Below, one piece after another: positions 36,636-47,341 of a stretch of 64,000 nucleotides of DNA. Positions within the stretch are counted from its first letter, which is position 1, and each line of letters starts with the position of its first letter. The DNA comes from Ceratothoa steindachneri (lineage: Eukaryota; Arthropoda; Malacostraca; Isopoda; Cymothoidae). The DNA is taken from positions 209,024,247-209,088,246 of the forward strand of contig OZ018319.1 in NCBI GenBank assembly GCA_963969495.1, given 5' to 3'. A model generated the notes under the pieces. It worked only from the letters and a program-made list of their open reading frames with translations. It did no database searches and was not told where the DNA came from. The translations under genes and the position numbers were made by a program.

Positions 36636-37687
36636 ATGGAGAAGGTTGAGCACCGCGCAGTGATCAAATTTTTGACCAAGGAAGGCAAGAATGCTAAAAA
36701 GATTCATGAACGCATGGTTTCCATGTACACCGACACCGCCCCTTCCTATACAACCATTGCTCGCTGGAATAGGGAGTTCCGCCATGGTCGTGAGTCCCTT
36801 GAAGATAACCCCCGTCCAGGACGCCCGTCAGACGTGACGAACGAGGACAATGTGGCCTGTGTGGAGAGGATGATCCTCGAAGATCGACGGGTAAAGGTTA
36901 AAGAAATCGAGCTAAAACTTGGAATATCACATGGAACTGTTATCAATATCATCCACGACAATTTGGCCATGACCAAGGTCTCTGCCCGTTGGGTCCCTAG
37001 AAACCTCACGCCCCATGATTGACTTCAACGTCGTCAAAGTTCGGAGGAGCTGCTGCTCCTGTACAACTAAGACCCGGCGGAATTCGAGTCACGCATAGTG
37101 ATACGTGATGAAACGTGGTTCCTTCACTGGGATCGCAAGAACAAGCTCGAAAGCATGGCCTGGAAGCACAAGGGCTCTTCGACCCCGATCAAGTTCTGGA
37201 CCCAACCCTCAGCCGGGAAGATCATGGCCACCATCTTCTGGGATTCTTATGGAGTGTTGATGGTGGACTATGCGCCTCGTGGAAGGACCATCACAGGCCA
37301 ATATTATGCCGAGGAACTGGCTGGGTTGAAGAAGTGCATCCGTCAGAAGCGGTGCGGCAAGTTTACACGCGGTCTCCTGCTCCTCCACGACAATGCCCCT
37401 CTCCACAAGGCCAGAGTTGCACAAGCTGCCCTGCGCGAGTGCGGATTCGAGGAGCTTAACGAACCCCCTACAGTCCAGATCTGGCCCCTAGTGGCTACTT
37501 TTTATTCCGCTAGTGCAAGGCTGCACTGCGTGGACGCCGGTTTGGGGACGATGAAGATGTTCAGCTCGCCGTCCAGGGATGAATTGAACAGCAGTCGGGA
37601 AATTTCTGGTTGTCAGGAATTCGAAGCCTCAGGGACAAGTGGTGCAAGTGCATTGAAGTCGAGGGTATTTATATTGAAAAATACTAA
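36636..37687 (+). pseudogene. mariner transposase pseudogene, third catalytic Asp lost
   Basis: From ATG 36636 (MEKVEHRAVIKF), the two helix-turn-helix blocks and SARWVPRNL are intact. Two in-frame stops then follow (TGA 37020-37022, TAA 37068-37070). The catalytic core continues in the same frame: IRDETWFLHW (first Asp kept), KIMATIFWDS and LLLHDNAPLH (second Asp kept). Near 37465 the frame shifts. In the shifted frame [13 protein letters not shown] shows the third catalytic aspartate changed to glycine. Further stops occur, and the usual CIEVEGIYIEKY ending is still readable, finishing at 37687. So loss of function has several independent causes. Confidence 0.88.
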
Positions 37688-37752
37688 AACACTTTTCCTC
37701 ATATCTCGTTTCCTTATATCTGAATTGCAAAACTTCTTTACCGCCCCTTGTA

Positions 37753-38964
37753 CCTCCGATGAAGACACTAACCAATTAAGACTAACTACCTTAATCAAAA
37801 CTCGAAGCAAGTGGAGACTAACGTGACTAACTAACCAAGCCTCATTAAAGTGAATATACATCTAAAAGTAAAATAAAAGTACAACTCAATAGCCCGAAAT
37901 AGGCGGCTAATTGGAAGTGTTTAAGAATAGTGACAAAATTTGAATATGGCAAACTTCAAAATTGAATTATGATGAATGAAAAAAGAAAAGAAAAACTGAA
38001 GTGAAATTAGTGAACAAAATGCGTCAACATACAAATTAAACCGAGAAAACTACACATTCAGAACAAACAACTAAAACAACAAAATATACATTATACTTTG
38101 CTACACTATAGAGCTAGGCAATATCTCAACATAGAAAGTCACATAACACCATGAACTCTACAGTATAAATAAGAATGAAAAATGATGATCGCGATTATTA
38201 GTCTTTTTAACAACTATAAACAAATTGCGATTAAGTACCTTTTAGAGCAACAATTAAAGAATGCAAAAGGATCAGAACAGGTTGTTATTCGGATTCAACG
38301 TTAATTAGTAAGTTAAAAAGAAGTAGGCTACCTGAGATTATCTTCTCTCTTTCTGATTTTTCTATTTTAACCCAATTCACTTTTCATTTCCTCCCGTCTT
38401 GGCCTCCACCACTCCTTCTCCCTCTGGCTCATAAAACATGGTGGAAGCTGAGGCTGGACGACGTCGGGGAACAGGTAGGGATCGATCGGATTTCCTCTCT
38501 CATCCTGCCTCACCAAAATCAAGAGAGAGCAGGACCGGTGACCGATTCATTTATCTTCCACACCCTTGAAACATTTTCGCCTTGTTAGATCTCTAAGCAA
38601 GGACTATTGCGGTTACTATAGCATCTGGCATGCCAGGGAACGTTCTTCATTCACGCCAGCCAAATAACTGTATCCAATAGACTAAACCAACAGCCCTTAA
38701 AGAACAGTATTAATTGGGTATTTTAATCTTCACTTTTACTTTCGCCTTACACGGGATAGTTTCACCCACCTGTTGTGGCACATTATATCTTACAAGAGTA
38801 AAGTAAACTGCAATTTATCTAGTGATGGAGTGTGGAAATGCTTACTCATTGCTATAATACTACATACCATCACTTTACTACCAAAGAATTATTGCTTAAT
38901 TCCGAAAACATAGAAAATAAACATTTCGAGCTCAGTTGTGACTTAATTTCACCATAATGGTCTC
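37753..38964. other. no recognisable gene
   Basis: No motif. The segment at 38380-38560 is more GC-rich (cctccaccactccttctccc and following) and could be an old element edge. Confidence 0.4.
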
Positions 38965-39310
38965 TGTGCCACGCGAATTCCACGTTATTAGTCGCGTACA
39001 ATCGACTATATAAGTTACAATGTTAGTTCGTAGGTCGATCGATCGGATGTTAATCATTTAACTTTTCAATGAGTTTTTTTGGGAGGGTAATAACATCGTA
39101 ACTATTCGGCCGATTCTAACGAAATCTGAAACCCTTATGTTGTTTTACCTTTTTATTTGGAATAATATCATTTTCAAGGTTCTCCCAAGGTTAGTTCGAA
39201 AATTATTAAGAGAAAACTAACTATGGGTTAGATTGCACCACTTTTTGTATGTTTTGAAGGTCATATGGTTATGAGGTCAAGTCAGAATAATTGAGAGCAC
39301 GCGACTTTTG
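38965..39310 (-). repeat. dispersed repeat family, copy 2 (inverted)
   Basis: Reverse-complement match of 22845-23190. Shared landmarks read here as taacatcgtaactattcg, gaaacccttatgttg, ttctcccaaggtta and gttttgaaggtcat. The copies differ by many substitutions and a few indels. Confidence 0.65.
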
Positions 39311-39540
39311 TAGGTCTGTTGACCTTGTATCGGACTAGAAGTGTGATTCGAAACTAATATAAGAAGCATATCAATCAATCCTTGAGGAAGTTAAGTTGGA
39401 AAGTGGCACGTCACGATAAATAAAATCTCAAGAAAAAACAATAAAAAGATTATTGTATTTCGATTATTTTTCAGATTTTATCCTCAGAAATGAAAACCAG
39501 GAAATTGTCTCTTACAACAGTTCTATTTCCTTAAATTTTG

Positions 39541-39728
39541 AAGCTAGAAAGATGAAATAAAAGTATTTTAAAAGTATTTTAAAGCTGGAAAGATGAAATG
39601 AAAGTATTTAAAAGTATTTTAAAGCTGCAAAGATAAAATAAAAGTATTTTAAAAGTATTTTAAAGCTAGAAAGATGAAATAAAAGTATTTTAAAGATGGA
39701 AAGATGAAATAAAAGTATTTAATAAGGA
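39541..39728. repeat. tandem repeat, ~40-55 bp unit
   Basis: The unit aagatgaaataaaagtattt followed by taaagct recurs about five times. Some units carry an extra aaaagtatttt. Confidence 0.8.
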
Positions 39729-40830
39729 ATTCTGATGTTTCAAGCCAAGCTTAGGAACAACTTCATTAAGGATGATACAAGAAAATAGTTTTCCTGCGGT
39801 TAAAAATATAAGTCGGGCGTCAGTACTCTTACAGTCTAGATCAGGGGTTTCCAAACTACGGCCCGCGAGGTCAGTTCATCCGGCCCGCCGCTGCACTGTG
39901 CCACAAATGAGCTAAAATATAATTATGTTTATATAACTTGTGAATTTCAACTGGCAACTTTGCATAAAATTATTATTTTTCTAAAACCTTTTGGGCAAAA
40001 TATTCAATGTGTAAAATTCTAAACACTTATAGGTATTATTTATTCCCTCTCCAAATTTATCCCTCCTAATATTCCCCCACCTCCTCCTTCTACTCTCTCC
40101 ACTCCTTTATCACTCCACCAATTCCCCCACCTACCACCTCCACCTCTCTGGCTGGTAGAAAAATTGAGAATACTTCTTTTATTACGAGTCATTTTTAGTA
40201 GAGGTCAGGAGAAATAATTAACATTTTTATTTACTCTTTTGATCGTTTCTACAGTTCTATTAAACTGAGATTGTGATTATTTTTTATGAAAAAATCATCA
40301 ATTCAGTGTTAAAATTTAAATAAATTCAAGTGCCTGAAGGTGAGTTTGTTTTTTCATTTTGTACACTTATAGGCAGTGCCGGTTTACCCAGTAGCACATG
40401 TAGCACGTGCTGCGGGCCCCGCGCTTCATGGGGCACCACGAGGATGAAAAAAATTGTATTAATTAAGGTTTTGTCGTTAGGCACAAAAGGTAGAGACAAA
40501 ATAAATATTCATTTTTCTGATTTTGTATATTATTATTATATATGATATTACTATAAATATAAGAAAAATATAGAAAACTTCACTAGAGCATAATGCATAG
40601 TATAATAAGTCTTGCATTTGGTTATTGTAGTACACCCTATAATCCAGGGCTACTCAACTGGCTGCCCGCGGCCCAAATCTAAACCCTCTTTTTTCAGTTG
40701 AGTCCTTCCAGCCATAGTAGCGGTTCTTTTAAATTCATCAGATAATTTGGCCCTCTCTGCGGAGGAAAATGGGCGAGTTATGGTATATGATAGTGAAACC
40801 ACTGTATAGGAGCCAAAGGTTTAATTTACG

Positions 40831-40876
40831 AGACTGCTTTCAGTATGCAGTTTATCATACCCTCTTCAGTCGTATA
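40831..40876 (-). ncRNA. hammerhead-like hairpin after Penelope GIY-YIG
   Basis: The minus strand reads CUGAAGA, two G residues, a 5-bp stem (GUAUG...CAUAC), U, then GAAAGCAGUC. CUGAAGA fits the first hammerhead box exactly, and GAAA fits the second. The extra nucleotides beside the stem are non-canonical. It lies about 115 bp downstream, in the same direction, of the GIY-YIG relic at 40990-41455, as expected for a Penelope 3' region. Confidence 0.4.
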
Positions 40877-40989
40877 CTGAGAATGCAATTATTACAAAAG
40901 TCTATAAATAGTACACAGATCAGAAAAAAAGAAAAAACACAAAGAAACACAAAACGGGGGAAAATGGTCATTAATCAAGGGGTGCGATT

Positions 40990-41455
40990 CTAAGATCGTT
41001 GACTAAGCTGTTTACGATGAGGTTACGGGAATAGGGGATGCATTTCAATTGCCCATCTGACAAATTAAAATTGGGAATTTCTCCTATTAATTTAGATTTT
41101 ACTATTTTTCTTTTACGGAAATCTTTACAATTATACATGATTTGGGCCTTTGAATAGTCAATTTGGTGGTTGAAATTGCTAATATGATTACAAATACTGG
41201 ATGTGGTACTGCCTCGTCTGACATCACCTTTATCTTCATAAATTCGTTTTGTTAAGGTTCTTCCGGTCTCTCTTATGTAAAATGAGGGACAGTTTGTAGA
41301 GCCACACGGGATTAAATATACACCAGCTTCATTTGGCTAATCCACGGGCTTGGTCGAAGGGAAAGATTTAAGGATAGAAAAAGGGTATTTAAATGTGGTT
41401 GGGCCTGGGGAAATTATTTTGTTCACTCCTTTAAGGAAGGGAGAGCACTTAGGAT
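40990..41455 (-). pseudogene. Penelope-like GIY-YIG endonuclease relic
   Basis: The minus strand reads EAGVYLIPCGS, CPSFYIRETGRTLTKRIYED, CNHISNFNHQIDYSKAQIMY and KRKIVKSKLIGEIPNFNLSD. This is the full GIY-YIG fold order: GVY...C..C..YIG.TGR...R..EH, then H.I....A.I, then R.I.E..LI. YIG is mutated to YIR and the catalytic E of IVES is mutated to K. Upstream, VNKIISPGPTTFKYPFSI fits the linker after the RT. The copy lies wholly inside the nested hAT element. Only the C-terminal third remains. Confidence 0.78.
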
Positions 41456-41631
41456 ATGTGACCCTTGCTTTCTAGAAGATGAGATTACATATAAAACCTG
41501 GAGTTTTATTGAATTAAATCATCCCCTCCACGTGATCAATTAAAGTTTATATAAATCAAAATCGACTCATACCGTCCCAAGGATAAAAAAAAATTTAGTA
41601 ATACGAAGTGTCTATCCCTCCCTTTTTATCT

Positions 41632-42060
41632 CCTTTAAATACATCTATATATCACGTGTCATGTGATTTTCAATTATTATAAACAAAAAAGCCCGTGCTC
41701 CTCCTACTAGAAAAACACTTGTCTTGTCTCTCACTGGATAAAAACCTACGCTTCGCTATTCAAAAAGCTTCTGGAATCAACCTTTTTGGGGGTTGAGGAT
41801 GGTAGTTCTAGCGATGAGCGTCGTGGTCATATAAGCGATGAGCGCTTGATGACACAGGTTCAAATCCAACTTCTTTATTTATTTTCATATAACGGTTAAA
41901 ATAGTTTGCCCTATCTTTCCATTCTCTACATCTCCCATTTTCCTTTGTAAGCTTTCATTGTTTCATGTAATATTCTCATTGTTTTTCTGGGTTGTGTTAC
42001 TAATTTTTATTTCCTTGGGCCTTTAAATACATCTATATATCACGTATCATGTGATTCTCA

Positions 42061-42064
<4 letters not shown>
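41632..42064. repeat. direct repeat pair (~44 bp, ~390 bp apart)
   Basis: The copies at 41632-41675 and 42020-42064 share tttaaatacatctatatatc and then acg(t/a)(g/a)tcatgtgatt(t/c)tcaatt. The second runs into (TA)n. Between them lies a tRNA-like stretch with A-box-like TGGTCATATAAGCG and B-box GGTTCAAATCC (41825-41870). CACGTG...TGTGA.TTTTCA resembles the Penelope tail word at 61185-61206, weakly. Confidence 0.6.

Positions 42065-42101
<37 letters not shown>
42062..42101. repeat. (TA)n microsatellite
   Basis: About 37 bp of TA, near the right end of the nested hAT element. Confidence 0.93.
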
Positions 42102-42102
<1 letters not shown>

Positions 42103-42875
42103 GTACATATACATATACGTGTGTGGGCACCGCTGTTCCTTGTGCTACGGGCCCCACTTTCTTAAACCGGCCCTGCTTATAGGTATATTGGGCTCTGATT
42201 CCTTTTCTCTTAAATTGCCTAGGTACTCTTACATGCATTCTCTTCGTTTTTTCTTTCATTATTAATTATGATTTAATTTTTATTTTATTTTAAAGTGTTG
42301 TTTCTATATTAGATGCTTATTTTCTTAAAAAGGGCAACTGGTCTTGGTTTGTATAGGAGGTTTATTTTTTAAATATAAACTTCTTCACACATGCTTACTT
42401 GACGTTACAAATTTCTTTTAAAAGGTAATAATTGTCAAACTTTTTCATACCCAGTGTAATTTAATGCTCACACTGACGGTTTTGAAGATAAAACATACAT
42501 TTAAAATATTTTGATCAATATTTAACTTAATTTTGACTTGTCAAATTTATCGGGTGGCGTGACAAAGGTTTCAAAATTTTAACTTTAATAACTCAGTTAA
42601 TTTGAATGATTATCCCTTTATATTTGGTACGCATTATCATTCATTCTTAATAAGTTGACAAAATCTCAATAACTTTTACCAAATATTTTGGGTACAAGTA
42701 ATAGTTTAAAAATATGGGTCAAAAATTTGATTGCCTCTCCAATCCTTCTAGGTAAGAACAGACCTAAGTACGCCATGTAAAATATTTTTATTTACACTGC
42801 AAATAAAAATATTTTATAGGAAAATTATAAACACCTGTTTATCATTTCCAGATCCTGTTTTCTTTACCCATCTTT

Positions 42876-43687
42876 ATGGCTACTAGAAAAAGAAAAGTGG
42901 ATGCTGAGTGTCGCCTTTTCAATGAAGACTGGGTAGTAAAGTACTTCTTTGTGGAAAAAAACAACCAGAAGGCTAGTTGCATAATATGCAACGAAAGTGT
43001 TGCCGTTTTGAAGGAGTAAAATCTTCGGCCTCACTATGAAACAAAACATCTGTCAACATATTTAAAGTTTTCTGGAAAGGTGTGTTCTGAGAAATTTGAG
43101 TTCATGAAACGTAGTTTGGAATCTCAAAAGTCTTTCTTCACAAGAGTGTTTGCTGAAAATGAATCTGTCACTCGAACAAGTTACAAAATAGTGCATAAGA
43201 TGGCCGAGAGAGGAAAACCTTTCACTGAGAGCAACTTCATTAAATAGTGTATGATGGAGGCAGCAAAAGATTTGTCCTGAGAAAGCCAATATGTTTGCAA
43301 GTATCAGCCTTTCAGCAAATTCTGTTGTGCGGAGAACAGAACTTGGAAGAAATATAGTGTGACAGATACGCGAGAAAACTAGGAAATTCTTGTATTATTA
43401 TCTGTCGCTGGATGAGTCTACTGATCTCTCGAGAACTTTACAGCTTCTCGTGTTCATTCGTAGAATTTTCATAGTTGAAGAAATTTACCTCTAGTAAGGC
43501 ATCATTGTTTGGAACAACTTATGTCTGTGAGCAAACTTTTAAAAAAATGAACTATGTGAAGTCAGCACATCGAACGAGGCTGACTGATGAACATTTGAAG
43601 ACAATTCTCTTGATTGGATACAACAATTACAAAGCAAATATTGATGATATCTTAAAAGCTAAATACCAGTTTCACAAATTTCACTAA
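42876..43687 (+). pseudogene. hAT transposase pseudogene (BED finger + C-terminal dimerisation region)
   Basis: From ATG 42876, MATRKRKVDAECRLFNEDW leads into a BED-type zinc finger (CIIC...HYETKH, stop in the middle at about 43017). A shifted frame then gives the start of the catalytic core, with SLDESTDLSRTLQLLVFIRR (about 43405-43465) holding the first catalytic Asp region. The next about 300 residues are deleted. The sequence jumps to the hAT dimerisation block LFGTTYVCEQTFKKMNY and RLTDEHLKTILLIGYNNYKA (43487-43640). Frame order and spelling match GTF2IRD2/ZBED5-like hAT proteins. Two more in-frame stops (near 43246 and 43279) confirm it is dead. Confidence 0.85.
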
Positions 43688-43781
43688 CCATTTTTGCTGC
43701 TTAGTTTGTGAGACTTGGATTTGTGCGCACTGGGTGTCATAATACTATATTATTGCTAACTACGCCTTCTTTGATAAGTTT

Positions 43782-43900
43782 TGGTAAATAAATGCTTGTT
43801 GTCTGTATTTTTTGTGTATTTTAGTATTTTATATTTTGTGTATTGGTAAATAAATAAGCTGGTTGTCTAAATTTTTTGTGTATTTACTATATTGTATTGA
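43782..43900. repeat. two-copy tandem duplication (~62 bp)
   Basis: ttggtaaataaat...ttgtct...attttttgtgtattt occurs twice, at 43782 and 43844, near the right end of the outer hAT. Confidence 0.75.
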
Positions 43901-43982
43901 ACAAAATGGTTATGCGGCCCGCGCTCGTCATCCTCTGTTATCTGACCCACTGTGAGAAAAGTTAGCGACCCATGGTCAAGAT

Positions 43983-44610
43983 CTATTAACTGTTAACCAA
44001 CGAATCCTGACAATAAACAAATGAATAAATATGGTTAGATTACCGAGACCATATGTATTTTTCAAACTTAATATGTGTTAAAATTGAGCTAACCATAATC
44101 TGAAGGACTAATAGGAAACAAAAACAAATACAGCGATTAAGAGAAACATAAATAGGAGAAACATGAGTTTTGTCAAATATCAAATATGTAAGAGCAATAA
44201 TCAGGGATCAAGTCAAAAAATAAGTGACAAATGTGGCTACTGGGACAAATTTAAAAAGAGTCTGTAAAATAATTATAAAATTTGAATTCAATTTTAAGTC
44301 ATAATTTTCAAGGCTTCAATCAACTCTAAACAGATACTTGTCTCCATAGATTAATTCAATTCTCTCAAATAAATAATCCATCGAAAGTGAAGTGAGAATT
44401 AGGTAAAAATATAAAAACATTCAGTAACAACGGCTTCATTTTTCCCGCCGAATGATGAAAGAAATGAGAAAAAGTGGTTCTCGTAAAAGAAATGATCACT
44501 GAAAAATCACTGCATTTTTTAAAGATAAATCTTTTATTCTGGTTGAGTGGAATAAAATTTTTGGATTTTACTTTTTGGAAAATCATGAAACAGGAAAAGC
44601 AAAGATGATG
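43983..44610. other. no recognisable gene
   Basis: AT-rich spacer between the hAT element and a DDE relic. It may include the decayed N-terminal half of that relic, but no motif is readable. Confidence 0.35.
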
Positions 44611-44619
44611 ACTGCAGAA

Positions 44620-44900
44620 TGACACGTTACGATGGTTTCAACAAGATGTTGCAACCTCATCTCCGCCTCTCCATTCAAAATGTGATTAAGGATTTTTTTA
44701 GTGAGAGTTTGTTATCGCATTGATCAATCTTTATTGGCCAGTCAGACCACCATTTGTCCTATTTTGACTTTTTGCCCTGGGGAGTAGTCAAAACAAGGAT
44801 CCCAGTATGCTCCATCCCCGACCTAAACTGAAGAATGTTGTTAAAGAAATCACGCCTTCTTTCATTTGATATTTTGGAAAATTTCCTTAAAAATTTTTAA
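44620..44900 (+). pseudogene. DDE transposase relic (WFQQDGAT type)
   Basis: RWFQQDVATSSPP (44626-44664) is the second catalytic-Asp block of arthropod mariner/Tc1-superfamily transposases with the spelling WFQQDGAT. In another frame, FDFLPWGVVKTRI (about 44760-44800) follows, where DFFLWGYVK.RV would hold the third Asp. PKLKNVVKEIT (about 44822-44855) fits the following helix. It has two frames and several stops. Probably the same broad family as the relic at 17590-18373. Confidence 0.5.
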
Positions 44901-45550
44901 TCTTATTAATAACGTTTTGGAATGCAAAGGATATTGTTTTGAAAGTGTAATTTAGGGCAATTATTTTCACATCAGAATTTTTTCCAAAAAATAATTTATA
45001 TTTAAGCCTTCTATCGTTAAAGGTTTATCACATATGACCCTAAAACGAAAAACACATTTTAGGAATAGAAATGAAGGCGATTATTATGCCTACTACTTGG
45101 TTTTATAAGCATAGAAGGAAACCGTTATTTAGTTACAAAATTTTCCTAAACCAGAAAAATTAAAAAGAAACAAAAATGTTTTAATTGTGCGAAATTTTCA
45201 AGTCTCGTATTGTCAAATAACATTAAATCTTTGACTACAAGAGTTGAACCGCAAAACCTCAAAAACAATTTAGACCACATATTTCCCATAAAAATAAATG
45301 TACAAAATGATTTTAAAAAATGCTGACCAAAGAATATGACCATAAATTAAGAAAAAATCAATAATACAGATATATAATAGCTTCCTTTAATTTTTTCAAG
45401 CTATTTTCCATTTATTTTATATAAACTTTTCATCAGTACAATTTCAGAGTTGCAGCTTATTTTGAAAAGAGACCCAGCTCTCCTGGCCGTCCTTAAAATA
45501 TGTTCCTTTGCTGTGTTCTGTAGACTAAAATTCATTAGTTTCTTTTATTA
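44901..45550. other. no recognisable gene
   Basis: AT-rich sequence with no motif seen. Confidence 0.4.
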
Positions 45551-46310
45551 AAATGATGAAAGGAAAAAATCATAATTCTAGTTAACGGGCTTTTAGCGCA
45601 ACGTCTTCTAGATTTCCTGAGCAGAAGGTTTACTGACCCATTTTATTAACGAGATAGAAGTGAGTATAATTAACGAATGCCAACTATACTGCGTAGCTTT
45701 TAGATAAATTCGAAGATCCTTCAGAGGAAGAAACGGATCAAAAGGACTAGAAGAAAAAATCTTAATTCTAGTTAACGTGCTTTTAGCGCAAAGTCTTCTA
45801 GATTTCATGAGCAGAAGGTTTACTGAGCCATTTTATTAACGAGATAGAAGTGAGTAAAATTAACGAATGTCAACTATACTGCGTAGCTTTTAGATAAATT
45901 CGAAGATCCTTTAGAGTAAGAAACGGATCAAAATGACTGAAAGGAAAAATCTTAATTCTAGTTAACGTGCTTTTAGCGCAACGTCTTCTAGATTTTATGA
46001 GCAGAAGGTTTACTGAGCCATTTTATTCACGAGATAGAAGTGAGTATAATTAACAAATGTCAACTATACTGCGTAGCTTTTAGATAAATTCGAAGATCCT
46101 TTAGAGTAAGAAACGGATCAAAATGACTGAAAGGAAAAATCTTAATTCTAGTTAACGTGCTTTTAGCGCAACGTCTTCTAGATTTCCTGAGCAGAAGCTT
46201 TACTGACCCATTTTATTAACGAGATAGAAGTGAGTATAATCAGGCGAATGCCGACTATACTGCGTAACTTTTAGATAAATTCGACTGCCCTTTAGAGGAA
46301 GAAACGGGTC
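45551..46310. repeat. tandem array, four 190-bp units
   Basis: Units start near 45561, 45751, 45941 and 46131, exactly 190 bp apart. They share aatcttaattctagttaacg, acgtcttctagattt, gtttactgagccatttta, gagatagaagtgagtata and agataaattcgaagatcc. The middle copies are nearly identical and the outer ones more diverged, as expected from unequal exchange. No coding content. Confidence 0.93.
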
Positions 46311-47154
46311 AACATCAATAGAGCCCTAATGAAGCGAGTTTATGGCATCCCAGAACAAAGAAAGATCGTAATATGTAGTCTGCCAACTATATACGATCGA
46401 GTAATCTACTCTTAATTAGAATTTCAGGTTACTACTCGGGGAAGATAATAATACAAAGAATTATACCTAAACAAACCAGTAAACCAACTCACCTTAGTTT
46501 ATAAGCCTAATAGTATAGGTGCAAAGAACGCTACAACAAATACAATTTTAAAAATTAGTTTCTGTTAAAAAGGTTTTTTTATTTGCATTATTCAGACCGT
46601 GTAAAATTAGTTCAAATTGCTAAAAATCTTTTTCTAACAATTAATTGCATTTCAAACAGTAAATAGCAAGGTGGAGTATCATTTCCTGTCACTCCATTAG
46701 AGAGAGCAGTATTCTTAGAAACAAGATCAACATAGACTTTTAGCAAAAAAACAAAGAAATAAATTTCTGCGGAATTAAGTTAAGCGCAGATCAAATTTTA
46801 ACATCAACACGCATTAAAAAGTGAACACTTCGTCGCGATCATGAATTTATTTGCAAGTTTATTCAAGCCCTTTTAAAAAGTTTATAAGGGGTTAACGAAA
46901 TCAGTATTCAAAGATCTAGTTAATATCCCTGATTCTGAATTTTAACGTTTATAATGATTAGAAATTTCAAGAATATTTTTCACTTCCCATTGGGATGTAG
47001 GTTCGATTTGGTTTAATAGCGTGAGTATTGAGAGATTAAAGGTTTATTAGCTTCCACATGGATTGAAATTTCGCACTTTCACATATTTATATTATATTTA
47101 AGAATTACAATCGTGGTTCTGTGGTAATACTTGCAGTTCCATGCAAGGGATTGG

Positions 47155-47158
<4 letters not shown>
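46311..47158. other. no recognisable gene
   Basis: AT-rich spacer with no motif seen. Confidence 0.4.

Positions 47159-47198
<40 letters not shown>
47159..47198. repeat. (TA)n microsatellite, left of second palindrome
   Basis: A 40-bp TA tract, then aaaaata, then the palindrome arm. Confidence 0.95.
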
Positions 47199-47203
<5 letters not shown>

Positions 47204-47204
<1 letters not shown>

Positions 47205-47325
47205 TAGGACTAATTTTACATGCGAAACCAGGTTTCGACGGAGAAATCCGTCATTGTCAGTCGCTAGTGAACAATGATCGATATCTCCGTCGAAACCTGG
47301 TTTCGCATATAAAATTAGACCTATT
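47204..47325. repeat. 122-bp palindrome bracketed by (TA)n
   Basis: The left arm (47204-47247) and right arm (47281-47325) are inverted copies of about 44 bp. The shared core, right-arm sense, is tctccgtcgaaacctggttt then cgcat.taaaattag.cct. The 33-bp centre is unpaired. The right arm runs on as attactgtggttttatccc into (TA)n at 47342. The left arm meets (TA)n about 15 bp sooner. Confidence 0.9.
47222..47264 (-). ncRNA. hammerhead-ribozyme-like motif in the palindrome
   Basis: The minus strand reads GCGA, CUGACAA, U, stem GACGG-loop-CCGUC, GAAA, CCUGGUU, UCGC. GCGA and UCGC can pair as stem I, GACGG/CCGUC as stem II, and the two boxes stand where a type I hammerhead needs them. Departures are A for the conserved G in CUGANGA, one extra U before stem II, and a minimal stem III. 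Very short stem III is known for hammerheads of Penelope-like elements, which this sequence probably belongs to. Confidence 0.45.
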
Positions 47326-47338
47326 ACTGTGGTTTTAT

Positions 47339-47341
<3 letters not shown>

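Larger units (their letters stand above)
36458..37750 (+). mobile_element. second mariner, inactivated (1293 bp)
   Basis: The left end begins CGAGAGGCGGGCAATAAGTT. The right end, read from the minus strand, begins CAAGGGGCGGTAAAGAAGTT. TA flanks both (36456-36457 and 37751-37752). Size and layout are those of mariner. The transposase inside is broken. Its inverted repeats differ from those of the mariner at 7027, so the two belong to different lineages. Confidence 0.85.
40374..42175. mobile_element. second hAT element nested inside the first (1802 bp)
   Basis: Perfect 8-bp target duplications CTTATAGG lie at 40366-40373 and 42176-42183. Ends are inverted: CAGTGCCGGTTTA on the left and CAGGGCCGGTTTA from the right, both followed within 30 bp by a GGGCCC block. 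It has no transposase. Instead it carries a Penelope-like fragment, a (TA)n tract and a short direct repeat, so it looks like a non-autonomous carrier of other debris. CAGGGCTACTCAACTGGCTG at 40647-40666 is a further hAT-terminus-like word with no partner found. Confidence 0.88.
39842..43974 (+). mobile_element. hAT transposon (GTF2IRD2/ZBED-like), internally deleted
   Basis: It is flanked by 8-bp direct repeats with one mismatch, GTCTAGAT (39834-39841) and GTCAAGAT (43975-43982). Terminal words CAGGGGTTTCCAAACT (left) and CATGGGTCGCTAACTT (from the right) agree at 10 of 16 positions. GC-rich subterminal words follow (ggcccgcgaggtc at the left, ggcccgcgctcg at the right). The interior has a broken hAT transposase gene at 42876-43687 and a second hAT element inserted at 40374-42175. 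Confidence 0.82.

Noticed and set aside
37098..37826. Intact 242-residue transposase frame
   Set aside because: Only its first half is mariner. After about 37465 the frame is shifted and the residues are nonsense relative to the family.
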